NCBI RefSeq assembly: GCF_900116495.1
Contig: NZ_FPAY01000006.1
Location: 205,118-269,117, forward strand
DNA: 64,000 nt
From: Arthrobacter sp. ov118
GTDB taxonomy: Bacteria; Actinomycetota; Actinomycetes; Actinomycetales; Micrococcaceae
Direction of reading: 5' to 3'
The translations under genes were made by a program, and so were the position numbers. The stretch's first letter is position 1, and each line of letters begins with the position of its first letter. This document shows, piece by piece, positions 15,953 through 24,275 of the stretch. The notes below the pieces were generated by a model that saw nothing but the letters and a program-made list of their open reading frames with translations, was not told where the DNA came from and did not search any database.

Positions 15953-16995
15953 GACTTGACCTTTCGGATCCACTGATCGACGGACACAGCAACAATGATC
16001 AGGACGCCCACGGCGAGCGTCTGGTAGAGCACGTCCAGCCCGGCGAGCGAGAGGCCGTTGCGGAAGACGCCGACGATCAGGGCGCCGAGGAGCGTTCCCC
16101 AGACGGAGCCGCGGCCGCCGAAGAGGCTGGTTCCGCCGATGACGACGGCGGTGATGGAGTCCAGGTTCAGGTCCACGCCGCCATTGGGGCTGGCTGCGTT
16201 GGTGCGGCCGATCTGGATCCAGGCGCCGACGGCCAGGACGGCGCCGGCTGCGAGGTAGACGCTCATGAGGACACGGTTTACCGGGATGCCGGCCAGGCGG
16301 GCGGCTTCCTTGTCATCTCCGACGGCGTAGACGTGCCGGCCCCACGCCGTCTTGCCCAGGATGAACGCGACCGCGATGTAGAGAAGGAGCATCATGACCA
16401 CGCCCGTGGAGATCCTGACCGGGCCCACCGGGAAAGTGGTTCCTGTCCAGGTCAGCAGGGCCGGCATGGCCGAGCCGCGCACTGTCGCACCGTTGGAGTA
16501 GAGCAGTGTCAGGGCGATGAAGATGTTCAGCGTGCCCAGGGTGACGATGAACGGCGGGAGCCGGAATCTGGTGACCAGGAATCCGTTCAGGGCTCCGGCG
16601 GCGAGTCCGACCACCAGGCCGGCGAGCAGGGCGACAGGGGCGGGCACTCCGTTGTTGACGGCGAGCTGGGCCATGACCATGGAGGACAGGATCATCACGG
16701 CCCCGACGGAAAGGTCGATGCCTGCCGTAAGGATGATGAGGGTCTGGGCGATGGCCAGGGTGCCGACGACGGAGACCTGCTGGGTGATCAGGGAGAGGTT
16801 TTCAACCCGCAGGAACCTCTCATTGAGGAGGCTGAACACCACCACTGCGATGAGAAGCACGAGGGCGGGGCTGACGGCGGGGTAACGGTGGAGGATATTG
16901 CGTATCCGGCTAAGCGGTGTCTGGCGGTCGAGGAATTCCTCGGCCAGATCGGCCTGCCCGGCGCTGGGCGGTCCGGCGGTCTGTTGCTGGGTCAC
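15949..16995 (-). CDS. Sugar ABC transporter permease (FrcC/RbsC type)
   Basis: 348 residues with about nine to ten transmembrane segments after a short hydrophilic N-terminus. Family hallmarks: LIILTAGIDLSVGAVMILSS, LNGFLVTRFRLPPFIVTLGT, the cytoplasmic coupling loop AVGDDKEAARLAGIPVNRVL, and ITAVVIGGTSLFGGRGSVWG followed by TLLGALIVGVFRNGL. It forms the membrane channel with the ATPase encoded immediately downstream (stop and start nearly coincide) and receives sugar from the lipoprotein at 17109-18227. Fructose is inferred from context with the levanase and PfkB kinase. Confidence 0.92.
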   Translation of the reverse strand: MTQQQTAGPPSAGQADLAEEFLDRQTPLSRIRNILHRYPAVSPALVLLIAVVVFSLLNERFLRVENLSLITQQVSVVGTLAIAQTLIILTAGIDLSVGAVMILSSMVMAQLAVNNGVPAPVALLAGLVVGLAAGALNGFLVTRFRLPPFIVTLGTLNIFIALTLLYSNGATVRGSAMPALLTWTGTTFPVGPVRISTGVVMMLLLYIAVAFILGKTAWGRHVYAVGDDKEAARLAGIPVNRVLMSVYLAAGAVLAVGAWIQIGRTNAASPNGGVDLNLDSITAVVIGGTSLFGGRGSVWGTLLGALIVGVFRNGLSLAGLDVLYQTLAVGVLIIVAVSVDQWIRKVKS

Positions 16996-17053
16996 GATTG
17001 GTCCTGATCTTCGGTGATGGTTGCTGGGGCGGAGCTAGCTCGGTAGATGAAGT

Positions 17054-17088
17054 GCGGGGAGGCCGATAGCGAACTCCGGCCTCCCCGC
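17054..17088 (-). terminator. Intercistronic hairpin after the binding-protein gene
   Basis: Perfect 11-bp inverted repeat GCGGGGAGGCC / GGCCTCCCCGC with a 13-nt loop, between the substrate-binding protein stop (17109) and the permease start (16995). Such hairpins commonly let binding-protein mRNA accumulate above permease mRNA; that role is inferred here. Confidence 0.7.
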
Positions 17089-17108
17089 CCGCAGTGAAGC
17101 TGGGTGGG

Positions 17109-18227
17109 TTACTTTCCCCAGCAGATGTCGGAGGCCGCGGTGGTGGTGATGCTCTTGACGCCGTCGACCGGCTTGTCCGTAACGAGCTCGACGCCGGTGT
17201 TGTAGAAATCAAGCCCCGGTGAGTTGGCCGGCTTCTGGCCGGTCTTGGCGAGGTCAACAATGGCCTTCACACCCAGTTCGGCCATCTTGACCGGGTACTG
17301 CTGGGCCGTGGCACCGATGACGCCCGACTTGACGTTGTTGACGCCCGGGCAGCCGCCGTCCACCGAAACCACCAGGACGTCCTTTTCCTTGCCGGCGGAC
17401 TTCAGTGCCTCAAAGGCGCCGGCCGCGGCGGGTTCGTTGATGGTGTAGACGACGTTGATGTTCGGGTTCTTGGACAGCAGGGTTTCCATGGCGGTGCGGC
17501 CGCCGTCCTCGGCGCCCTGCGAGGCCTGGCTGCCGACGATCTCGTAGTCGCCGCCCTTGCCGCCGGTGTACTTGCCGGTTTTGGCCTCGTCACCGTTCTT
17601 CTTCTTGTCCGCGGTGTCGATGCCCAGTCCCGTAAGGAAGCCCTGGTCCCGGTTGTAGTCCACCGAGACCACCTTGTCGTCAAAAAGATCGACGAGGGCA
17701 ATGGTCGCTTTCTTCCCCGCCAGCTGAGCTGCGGTCCACTTGCCGATCAGCTCACCCGCGGCGAAGTTGTCGGTCGCGAACGTGATGTCAGCGGCGTCGG
17801 CCGGGTCCGGCGGGGTGTCCAGGGCGATGACGAACAGGCCGGCATCCTTGGCCTTCTTCAGGGCATCCACGACGGACGGGCCGTTGGGAGTGATCAGGAT
17901 GCCCTTGTCGCCCTTGGAGATGGCGTTCTCGATGGCCTGGATCTGGGTGTCCTCATCGCCGTCAGCCTTGCCGGCTGCGAGCTTCAGGTCTACGCCCTCG
18001 GCAGCAGCGGCCTTCTTCGCGCCGTCCTGCATGGAGACGAAGAACGGGTTGGTGGTGGTCTTGACGATCAGCGAGACGCCGACCTTTTCACCGGACGCGG
18101 TTCCAGTTGATGAGGTGGACGGGGAATTTCCCCCACAGGCTGAAAGACTGAGGGCTCCCAAGGTCAGCACTGCTCCCGCAGCGAACAGGCGGGTGGCCGT
18201 TGAACGGGGTGCTTTGGAACTCAACAT
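17109..18227 (-). CDS. Sugar ABC transporter substrate-binding lipoprotein
   Basis: 372 residues. A lipoprotein signal peptide ends in LSLSACGGN (lipobox LSAC, modified Cys at about 31) after a basic N-terminus. The mature part is a periplasmic-binding-protein fold of the RbsB/FrcB type: VGVSLIVKTTTNPFFVSMQD, GILITPNGPSVVDALKKAKD, FVIALDTPPDPADAADITFA, and VVYTINEPAAAGAFEALKSA. It is anchored outside the membrane and delivers sugar to the permease. It is the first gene of the operon, with an operator at its promoter (18263-18274). Confidence 0.93.
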   Translation of the reverse strand: MLSSKAPRSTATRLFAAGAVLTLGALSLSACGGNSPSTSSTGTASGEKVGVSLIVKTTTNPFFVSMQDGAKKAAAAEGVDLKLAAGKADGDEDTQIQAIENAISKGDKGILITPNGPSVVDALKKAKDAGLFVIALDTPPDPADAADITFATDNFAAGELIGKWTAAQLAGKKATIALVDLFDDKVVSVDYNRDQGFLTGLGIDTADKKKNGDEAKTGKYTGGKGGDYEIVGSQASQGAEDGGRTAMETLLSKNPNINVVYTINEPAAAGAFEALKSAGKEKDVLVVSVDGGCPGVNNVKSGVIGATAQQYPVKMAELGVKAIVDLAKTGQKPANSPGLDFYNTGVELVTDKPVDGVKSITTTAASDICWGK

Positions 18228-18262
18228 TGAATCTCCTGGTGTTTGAGGCCTTCACTGGCCTC

Positions 18263-18310
18263 GACAACGATGTCATGTACGATGTAATCAGCATCACACC
18301 GGAGAGTCAA
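18263..18310 (-). promoter_or_regulatory. Promoter and LacI operator O1 of the ABC-transporter operon
   Basis: On the minus strand a -35 TTGACT (18305-18310) and a -10 TACATC (18281-18286) are separated by 18 bp. Just downstream lies the near-palindrome GACAACGATGTC (18263-18274), where transcription should begin. A LacI dimer bound there would block initiation. The same 12-mer recurs at the lacI start, and its perfect version at the levanase. Confidence 0.7.
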
Positions 18311-18338
18311 TAGATGCAACTTAGAAGGAGCGATATTT

Positions 18339-19391
18339 TTGACAACGATGTCCGATCGTAGCCAGCCCGCCGTTTCCGGCAATCGTCCGACCATGCGCCA
18401 CGTGGCTGCCCTTGCCGGCGTCGGAATTAAGACCGTGTCCCGCGTGATCAACGATGAACCTGGCGTGTCGGACGCCACCCGGGAAAAGGTGCTCAGCGCT
18501 TCACGGCAACTCAACTACCAGCTGGACATGGCCGCCGGCAGCCTGCGCCGCGCGGGCAGGCGAACGCTCTCCGTCGGGCTCCTGCTACCGAGTGTCTCCA
18601 ACCCATTCAGCGGCGAGATCAACCGGGCAATAGAAGATGCGCTGGGAGCCAGGGGAATCGCGGTTTTTGCGGCCAGCCTCGATGACGACCCCGAACGGGA
18701 GCGGGCCATTGTTGCGGCGTTTCTTGGCCGGCGCGTCGATGGGCTCATCCTCACGCCGATCGCCAAAAGCCAGGCGTATGTGATCCCGGAGCATTCCCGT
18801 GACCTGCCTGTGGTCTTCATTGACCGGGAACCTGTAGGAGTGGAAGCGGACGCCGTCGTCACCGACAACGCGGCAGGCTCCGCGAGGGCGGCCGCCCACC
18901 TGATCAGCCGCGGCCACACCAGGCTTGCCTACCTGGGGGACCGCACCGACATCCAGACCGCGCGGGAACGCCGTCGGGGGTTCATGGAAGAGATCGGCCG
19001 GCACGGCATTCCCACCTCCACGGTTCCTGTCCGTGAAAACCTTCACGACGAGGAGTCGGCGAGGTTGGCCGTGTTGGAGCTTCTCACAGCCGGCGAACCG
19101 CCCACTGCGATCTTCTCCAGTCAGAACCTCATCACTTTCGGCGCCATGCGTGCTCTGAGAGAGCTCGGGCTAAGCAAACGCGTGGCGTTGATAGGGTTCG
19201 ATGACTTCACGCTTGCCGACATGATGGATCCCGGCGTGACGGTCATCGCCCAGCACCCCGAGCGGATCGGGAAGCTGGCAGCGGAGCGGCTGCTGGCCAG
19301 GATTGACGGCGACCAGCAGCCTCCGCATACCTATGTTGTCCCGTCTGAGCTAGTGCAAAGGGGATCCGGGGAACTCTGCCCTCCGGCCTGA
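18339..19391 (+). CDS. LacI-family transcriptional regulator
   Basis: 350 residues. The N-terminal HTH reads TMRHVAALAGVGIKTVSRVI then NDEPGVSDATREKVLSASRQ and LNYQLDMAAGSLR with hinge helix. The effector domain follows: LSVGLLLPSVSNPFSGEINR, GLILTPIAKS, VFIDREPVGVEADAVVTDNA, and LIGFDDFTLADMMDPGVTVI. The TTG at 18339 is the best start because AAGGAG lies eight bases upstream; an ATG three codons later is too far from it. An operator copy (18341-18352) overlaps these first codons, implying autorepression. Operators point to control of the divergent transporter/kinase operon and of the levanase gene, with fructose or a derivative as probable inducer. Confidence 0.92.
   Translation: MTTMSDRSQPAVSGNRPTMRHVAALAGVGIKTVSRVINDEPGVSDATREKVLSASRQLNYQLDMAAGSLRRAGRRTLSVGLLLPSVSNPFSGEINRAIEDALGARGIAVFAASLDDDPERERAIVAAFLGRRVDGLILTPIAKSQAYVIPEHSRDLPVVFIDREPVGVEADAVVTDNAAGSARAAAHLISRGHTRLAYLGDRTDIQTARERRRGFMEEIGRHGIPTSTVPVRENLHDEESARLAVLELLTAGEPPTAIFSSQNLITFGAMRALRELGLSKRVALIGFDDFTLADMMDPGVTVIAQHPERIGKLAAERLLARIDGDQQPPHTYVVPSELVQRGSGELCPPA
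18341..18352. promoter_or_regulatory. LacI operator O2 overlapping the lacI start codon
   Basis: GACAACGATGTC, identical to O1, 78 bp away, and lying inside codons 1-5 of lacI. Binding would hinder both transcription elongation and translation start; DNA looping with O1 is possible. Confidence 0.7.
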
Positions 19392-19444
19392 CGGGATGCC
19401 TTCTGAACCATGTTTTCGAACCCATTGACCTGAAAGGGATCACG

Positions 19445-19738
19445 ATGACCAAAACCCTGTATGCCGAGTTCACCGTCAAGCCCGGCAGCGAAGCCCGTGT
19501 TGCTGAAATGATGCTCGAGCTGACCGAGCATGTCCGCCGGGAACCGGGCAACGAGCTGTTCCTTCCCTATACCCGGGAAGAGAATCCCCGGGAGTATTTT
19601 GTCTTCGAGGTCTACCGAGATGAAGCCGCATTCCAGGAACACATCGGTGCCGATTACGGCGCCAGATTCAACGAAGAACTGGCCCGCCACATCGAAGGTG
19701 ACGCCTCGGAGCTGACCTGGCTCCTGCCGCTGGAATAG
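19445..19738 (+). CDS. Antibiotic biosynthesis monooxygenase (ABM/YgiN-like) protein
   Basis: 97 residues with ferredoxin-like ABM fold features: TLYAEFTVKPGSEARVAEMM, REPGNELFLPYTREENPREY, FVFEVYRDEAAFQEHIGADY, ending HIEGDASELTWLLPLE. Such dimeric proteins include quinol monooxygenases and many of unknown role. A GAAAGG ribosome site precedes the ATG. It follows lacI by about 53 bp on the same strand and so may be co-transcribed. Its link to sugar use is unclear. Confidence 0.85.
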   Translation: MTKTLYAEFTVKPGSEARVAEMMLELTEHVRREPGNELFLPYTREENPREYFVFEVYRDEAAFQEHIGADYGARFNEELARHIEGDASELTWLLPLE

Positions 19739-19929
19739 CGCCCAGTCAATCCAGCCGATCCACGGGCGCTGGAGTTCTGCGTCCAGGACTTACAGAGGGC
19801 CTGAACGGCCGCCTACTGGAAAAGACCCTTCCCGCGCTACCGCTGGGAGGGTACTTTCGGCTGCCCGGCCCTCGCTTCGTCCGGCTCAGCCGCGCGGCGG
19901 GCGGCCCCACGCCTGAGCCGCCAAAACCA

Positions 19930-19981
19930 TTGACTTGTCTGATGGACATAACTTAGCGTCCTTTCCGTTGACAACGTTGTC
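19930..19981 (+). promoter_or_regulatory. Levanase promoter region with perfect LacI operator O3
   Basis: GACAACGTTGTC (19970-19981) is a perfect 12-bp palindrome, one base different from O1/O2. A possible -35 TTGACT (19930-19935) and -10 TAGCGT (19954-19959) with an 18-bp gap would place the operator just after the transcription start, a roadblock position. The operator is clear; the promoter boxes are tentative. Confidence 0.7.
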
Positions 19982-20018
19982 TAACGTAGACACACGCGAT
20001 GAAGGGTGAATCCAGCAG

Positions 20019-22646
20019 ATGAAGAGAACGACCACCAGCAGGACGCATGCCGTTTCTGCACTGACACTCGCGGGGCTGACGCTGACCGCGGCGGCACTGG
20101 CCGGTTCCCTGCCGGCGTCGGCCGCGACGGGCCCCGGGGACGAACCCTACCGCCCGGCCATTCACTACACGCCCGCAAAAAACTGGATGAACGACCCCAA
20201 TGGGCTCGTCTTCTACAAGGGCGTCTATCACATGTACTACCAGCACAACCCCTCCGGTAACACCTGGGGGAACATGTCCTGGGGCCACGCCACGTCAAAG
20301 GACCTTGTGCACTGGCAGGAGCAGCCGCTGGCCATCTCCACCGACAACCAGGAAGACGTCTTCTCCGGCAGCGTCGTCGTCGACAAGGACAATACAACCG
20401 GTTTCGGCACGAAAGAGAACCCTCCCCTCGTGGCCGTCTACACCAGCGCCTACAAGGACGCCTCTCCGCACCGCGGCCTGCAGGCGCAGTCCCTGGCCTA
20501 CAGCGTCGACGACGGCCAGACCTGGACCAAGTACTCCGGCAATCCGGTGCTGAACCGGAACTCCGCCAACTTCCGGGACCCGAAGGTCTTCTGGTACGAC
20601 AAGCCCGGGGGAGGCGGCTACTGGGTGATGACCGCGGTGGAAGCCCAGGAGCACAAGGTTGTCCTCTACAAGTCCGCCAACCTCAAGGACTGGACCGCGT
20701 TGAGCGAGTTCGGGCCCGCCAATGCCACCGGCGGGCAGTGGGAGTGCCCTGATCTGTTCCCCCTGGCCGTGGACGGCGACAAGAACAACATCAAATGGGT
20801 CATGGTGGTCAACATCAACCCCGGCGGTGTGGCTGGCGGCTCCGCAGGCCAGTACTTCGTGGGTAACTTCGACGGCACCACCTTCACCTCCGAGACCACC
20901 AAGCCCGTGGCTACGCTTCCGCCCGGCAAGGTCCTGGCCGGATTCAACGACGGAACCTACAACGGCTGGACCGTCAACAACGAACCGGGCAACTGGAAGA
21001 ACGGGCCTTTCGGTGACGCCCCCGCAGCCGGGGCGATCGGTGGGCAACAAACTGTCTCCGGCTTCACCGGAGCAGGACTCGTCAACTCCTTCAACGACGG
21101 CGACTGGCCGCTTGGGTCCGTGCAGTCACCAACCTTTACCGTCTCCGACGATTATTTGAATTTCCTCGTGGGCGGCGGTAAACACCCGCGAGTTTCCGAC
21201 AAGCTGGACAACACCCCACCCGAGGGTGAGCTCAAGTTCAACGGCTTCGAGGTTCCCGCAGGGACCACGCTGGCCGACTCCGGCTGGACCGGAACCGGCG
21301 ATCTGACACCGAACTTCCAGCCCGCTAGTAGTGGTGGGGACTTCTACATCGGGGCTAAGCGGATCAACACCTTCGAGACCGGCACTGCACCGGGCGATGA
21401 CCGGCAGGGCACCCTGACATCACCGGAATTCCCCCTCACCAAGAATTTCATGAGCATGCTGGTCGGTGGCGGCAACCGCTCCGCGGACTCCGGACAGATC
21501 CTGGCCGTCCAGTTGCTCATCAACGGCAAAGTGGTCCGCTCCGTGGCAGGGGATAATTCCGGAGTCCTGAACTGGAAGGGCTGGGACGTTTCCGAATTCG
21601 CGGGACAGAATGCACAGTTGCGGGTGGTTGACCAAGCTACCGGCGGGTGGGGCCACCTGACCCTGGACCATGTCATGCTCACCGACACCGCCGCTGTTCC
21701 CAGATCTGATGAAGAGACCGTCAACCTAGTGGTCAACGGAAAGGTGGTCCGCACGGCCACAGGCAACGACAGTGAATCGCTGGATTGGGCATCGTGGAAT
21801 GTCAAAGAATTCGTTGGCCAACAGGCACAGATCAAAGTCGTCGACAACAACCGATTCGGCTGGGGGCACATCCTCGCTGACGAATTCATGCTCTCCTCCA
21901 AACCGGCAATATCGGCCCTGGAGACCTACGACTGGCTGGACTACGGCCGCGACTACTACGCCACCGTGTCCTTCGGCAACATGCCAGATAACAAGCGGGT
22001 CATGCTCGGGTGGATGAACAACTGGGATTACGCCAACGACATCCCCACGAGCCCCTGGCGCAGCGCCATGGCCCTTCCCCGCGAGGTCAACCTGACCCAG
22101 ACCGTTGACGGCCCCCGCCTCACCCAAAGCGCCGTCAAACAAGTGGACAAACTGGACGGGAAAGTCTCCTACAAAGACAACAAGGGCGGGCCTATTCCTG
22201 CAGGAACGCTCCAGTTGCCTGCCGCTGCCTCAGGCCAGGTCCAGCGGGTGGACATCACTTTCGCACCCGGCACGGCGAAAAAATCCGGCATCACCGTACT
22301 GGGTGATGGAAACGCATCCACAGTCATCGGCTTCGACGCCACGACCGGAAAGATGTTCGTTGACCGTACAAAATCCGGCAACACCTCATTCCACCCAGCG
22401 TTCGCTTCCATGGAGGATGCCCCCGTCACCCTGGACGAGAATGGCAACATCACCATGCGGATCTACCTCGACCGCTCCTCAGTGGAGGTGTTCGCCCAGA
22501 ACGGACTCAGGACGATCACCGACCAGGTGTTCCCCAACCCCGGAGCAGACAAGATGGCCCTCTTCGCCGAGGGTGGGACCGCACAGCTCAAATCACTCAG
22601 TGTGACACCGCTGGAAAGGGCAATGTTTCTCCCTGAAAAGAAGTAA
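20019..22646 (+). CDS. Secreted GH32 fructan hydrolase (levanase/inulinase-type) with large insertion
   Basis: 875 residues. The signal peptide is about 1-36, cleaved near ASA-ATG. The GH32 five-bladed propeller carries KNWMNDPNGLVF (nucleophile D59), the stabiliser in NFRDPKVFW (D187), and acid/base E242 in QWECPDLFPL. The last blade resumes at WLDYGRDYYATVSF (640) with MLGWMNNWDYANDIPTSPWR, and a C-terminal beta-sandwich includes DRSSVEVFAQNGLRTITDQV. Between about 305 and 636 sits a ~330-residue insertion not present in ordinary GH32 enzymes. It contains two tandem homologous units (about 496-556 and 568-626). The enzyme releases fructose from levan/inulin outside the cell. No sortase motif is present. 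A strong terminator follows. Confidence 0.9.
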   Translation: MKRTTTSRTHAVSALTLAGLTLTAAALAGSLPASAATGPGDEPYRPAIHYTPAKNWMNDPNGLVFYKGVYHMYYQHNPSGNTWGNMSWGHATSKDLVHWQEQPLAISTDNQEDVFSGSVVVDKDNTTGFGTKENPPLVAVYTSAYKDASPHRGLQAQSLAYSVDDGQTWTKYSGNPVLNRNSANFRDPKVFWYDKPGGGGYWVMTAVEAQEHKVVLYKSANLKDWTALSEFGPANATGGQWECPDLFPLAVDGDKNNIKWVMVVNINPGGVAGGSAGQYFVGNFDGTTFTSETTKPVATLPPGKVLAGFNDGTYNGWTVNNEPGNWKNGPFGDAPAAGAIGGQQTVSGFTGAGLVNSFNDGDWPLGSVQSPTFTVSDDYLNFLVGGGKHPRVSDKLDNTPPEGELKFNGFEVPAGTTLADSGWTGTGDLTPNFQPASSGGDFYIGAKRINTFETGTAPGDDRQGTLTSPEFPLTKNFMSMLVGGGNRSADSGQILAVQLLINGKVVRSVAGDNSGVLNWKGWDVSEFAGQNAQLRVVDQATGGWGHLTLDHVMLTDTAAVPRSDEETVNLVVNGKVVRTATGNDSESLDWASWNVKEFVGQQAQIKVVDNNRFGWGHILADEFMLSSKPAISALETYDWLDYGRDYYATVSFGNMPDNKRVMLGWMNNWDYANDIPTSPWRSAMALPREVNLTQTVDGPRLTQSAVKQVDKLDGKVSYKDNKGGPIPAGTLQLPAAASGQVQRVDITFAPGTAKKSGITVLGDGNASTVIGFDATTGKMFVDRTKSGNTSFHPAFASMEDAPVTLDENGNITMRIYLDRSSVEVFAQNGLRTITDQVFPNPGADKMALFAEGGTAQLKSLSVTPLERAMFLPEKK

Positions 22647-22686
22647 CTTACTCACATTGTGACCGGCTCCCCGAGAGTTGGAGCTA

Positions 22687-22730
22687 AAGGGACTGAGCTC
22701 GGTAATACACCGGGCCCAGTCCCTTCAGCT
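22687..22730 (+). terminator. Terminator after the levanase gene
   Basis: AAGGGACTG (22687-22695) pairs perfectly with CAGTCCCTT (22717-22725). Inside it, GCTCGGT pairs with ACCGGGC (one G-T wobble) around an AATAC loop. The sequence continues CAGCTTTTCC, a short U-tract. It is a strong intrinsic terminator 40 bp after the stop codon. Confidence 0.85.
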
Positions 22731-22837
22731 TTTCCAGCCGGGCAATGAAACTTTCGCCTTGAGGACCGTCAAACGGCCAACAGGGGTGGACGTTTAGCGC
22801 TAGGAAAACGCCGCCACTTACCGCTGCGATTCACACA

Positions 22838-22897
22838 CTGTGCCGCAATGCCTGATTGCTTCCCAGAGCTTGCTTGCTATAGTCGCGACTCGACACT
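22838..22897. repeat. Short dispersed repeat, copy 1
   Basis: About 60 bp, from CTGTGCCGCAA through GATTGCTTCCCAGAGCTTGC to CTCGACACT. It is highly similar to 32482-32543, with a few substitutions and small indels. It lies in the gap between the levanase terminator and the NYN gene end. No open frame is shared between the copies, so it is more likely a non-coding element or relic. Confidence 0.7.
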
Positions 22898-22982
22898 TGA
22901 AATGCCCGAGGAATGAGGATACGGCGATGATCTTGACGTTCGTGCAACCAGGTACGACACCAGGCAAGCATTAGAGAGAGGA

Positions 22983-24275
22983 TCAATCCTGACACCCTGG
23001 ATCCTGGTAGTGGATCCAGGCAGCCAGTTCGCATTTCTCCGAATCGGTTGCTTCAAGCCCGGCCAGCTCCGCTCGCCGTAAGACGCTGTTGTATAAGGCT
23101 CGGGCGATAGTCCCGGCGTCCGGGGTGGGTTTCGCGTTCAGATTGACGGCCCCGTTTTGACATGCCCGAATGACAAACGTAAAGGCCCGGCGTGGAATCT
23201 CTATCCCCTTCTCTGCCGCCTGATCTCGGGACCATTTGGACGCTTCTGTGAAGTTGAAAACGTGTTGCGCCGCATAGGCTTCGAGCGTCTGATAAATAAC
23301 GGGCCATGCGTCCGAAGGTATCGTCGGCATTCCGGTGACTTCCGTGAAGTTCATCACGGTAGCAGGCAGGCTGGGCCTGGAGGTCGCTGCTCCCGCGACT
23401 GGCTCGTCGTGACGGCTGGCATCCCACAGGTGGTGCTGAGAAAACCGGACGTTGGGAAGTTCCAAGCCTTGAACCGCTCGACGGAACGAGCCTGCTCCAA
23501 ACCACGTACCATCTGTTGCTCCATTTACGGACGCTGGCTTGAGGTCCGACGATAAACGCGCCAGGTTGATGGGAGCCGTCGCTTCGGAGTAGGTTTCGCG
23601 TACCGCCTTTGCAAATGCTTGGTACTGCGTATCGACGTTCAAGTCAGCGGCTAGCGGCAGCCGCGAAGTGGACTGGTCATTGAGCTCTGGAATTAATTCC
23701 TCTGCTTCAACTTCAATATCCGCAGCACGATCCTTCGCAATCAAATCGAAGATGTCCTGCTCATCGAGGAATCGGTCCGCAAGCGATTCGTAAGCCGTCG
23801 CTGTTGACGAAGTGGCAATAACTGTAATTCGACGATCATCTGCTCGTAAGACTTGAAGTAGTGGGGTGAAGTCGGCGTCAGCCGATGCGACGACGAACTC
23901 CTCGTATCTAGTGTTCGCCCTCAGAGCAGTCATGACATCAATGACAATGCGAATATCGGCACCGTTTTTCGACCCCTTAGTCAGCGCCGGACAGTCCACC
24001 ACTTCGAAGCCGGCCTGCGTGAAGAAAGGCCGGAACTTGGAGAAGTACAGGCGCTCACCGGGCTTAAGTGGATCCGGGAGCCAACCCGCCGGATTCAGAT
24101 AGCACCGTAACACCAGCCATTGACGCGTGGCGTCATCCGAGTTACTGCTGGTCAACTTGTGAAGCCATCGCGACGGGCTCGTAACGAGGGCCAAGGCCGA
24201 CGTCGGATCGGCTGACATCAAGCCGCTGAAGAAGTTGTCGAAATCGAGGAATAACGCTGCTCTCATGATCGTCAC
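22983..24275 (-). CDS. NYN-domain (PIN-like) protein
   Basis: 430 residues. The N-terminal NYN/LabA-type nuclease fold (about 1-175) has its acidic cluster in ALFLDFDNFFSG (D-x-D), GSKNGADIRIVIDVMTAL, and the late motif EEFVVASADADFTPLLQVLR. It ends with TVIATSSTATAYESLADRFL. NYN proteins are metal-dependent RNases or RNA-binding proteins. Residues about 210-300 and 320-400 form two helical/winged-helix-like regions (QYQAFAKAVRETYSEATAPI; AWPVIYQTLEAYAAQHVFNF) of unrecognised family that could bind nucleic acid. The GTG start at 24275 has AAAGG six bases upstream; an ATG lies three codons in. Composition is AT-richer than most neighbours, suggesting acquisition. The biological role is unknown. 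Confidence 0.8.
   Translation of the reverse strand: MTIMRAALFLDFDNFFSGLMSADPTSALALVTSPSRWLHKLTSSNSDDATRQWLVLRCYLNPAGWLPDPLKPGERLYFSKFRPFFTQAGFEVVDCPALTKGSKNGADIRIVIDVMTALRANTRYEEFVVASADADFTPLLQVLRADDRRITVIATSSTATAYESLADRFLDEQDIFDLIAKDRAADIEVEAEELIPELNDQSTSRLPLAADLNVDTQYQAFAKAVRETYSEATAPINLARLSSDLKPASVNGATDGTWFGAGSFRRAVQGLELPNVRFSQHHLWDASRHDEPVAGAATSRPSLPATVMNFTEVTGMPTIPSDAWPVIYQTLEAYAAQHVFNFTEASKWSRDQAAEKGIEIPRRAFTFVIRACQNGAVNLNAKPTPDAGTIARALYNSVLRRAELAGLEATDSEKCELAAWIHYQDPGCQD

Noticed and set aside
19798..19862. CCCTTCCC...GGGAGGG hairpin after the ABM-type gene as a terminator
   Set aside because: The stem has a bulge and a long loop and no T-tract, so it is too weak to list as a feature.
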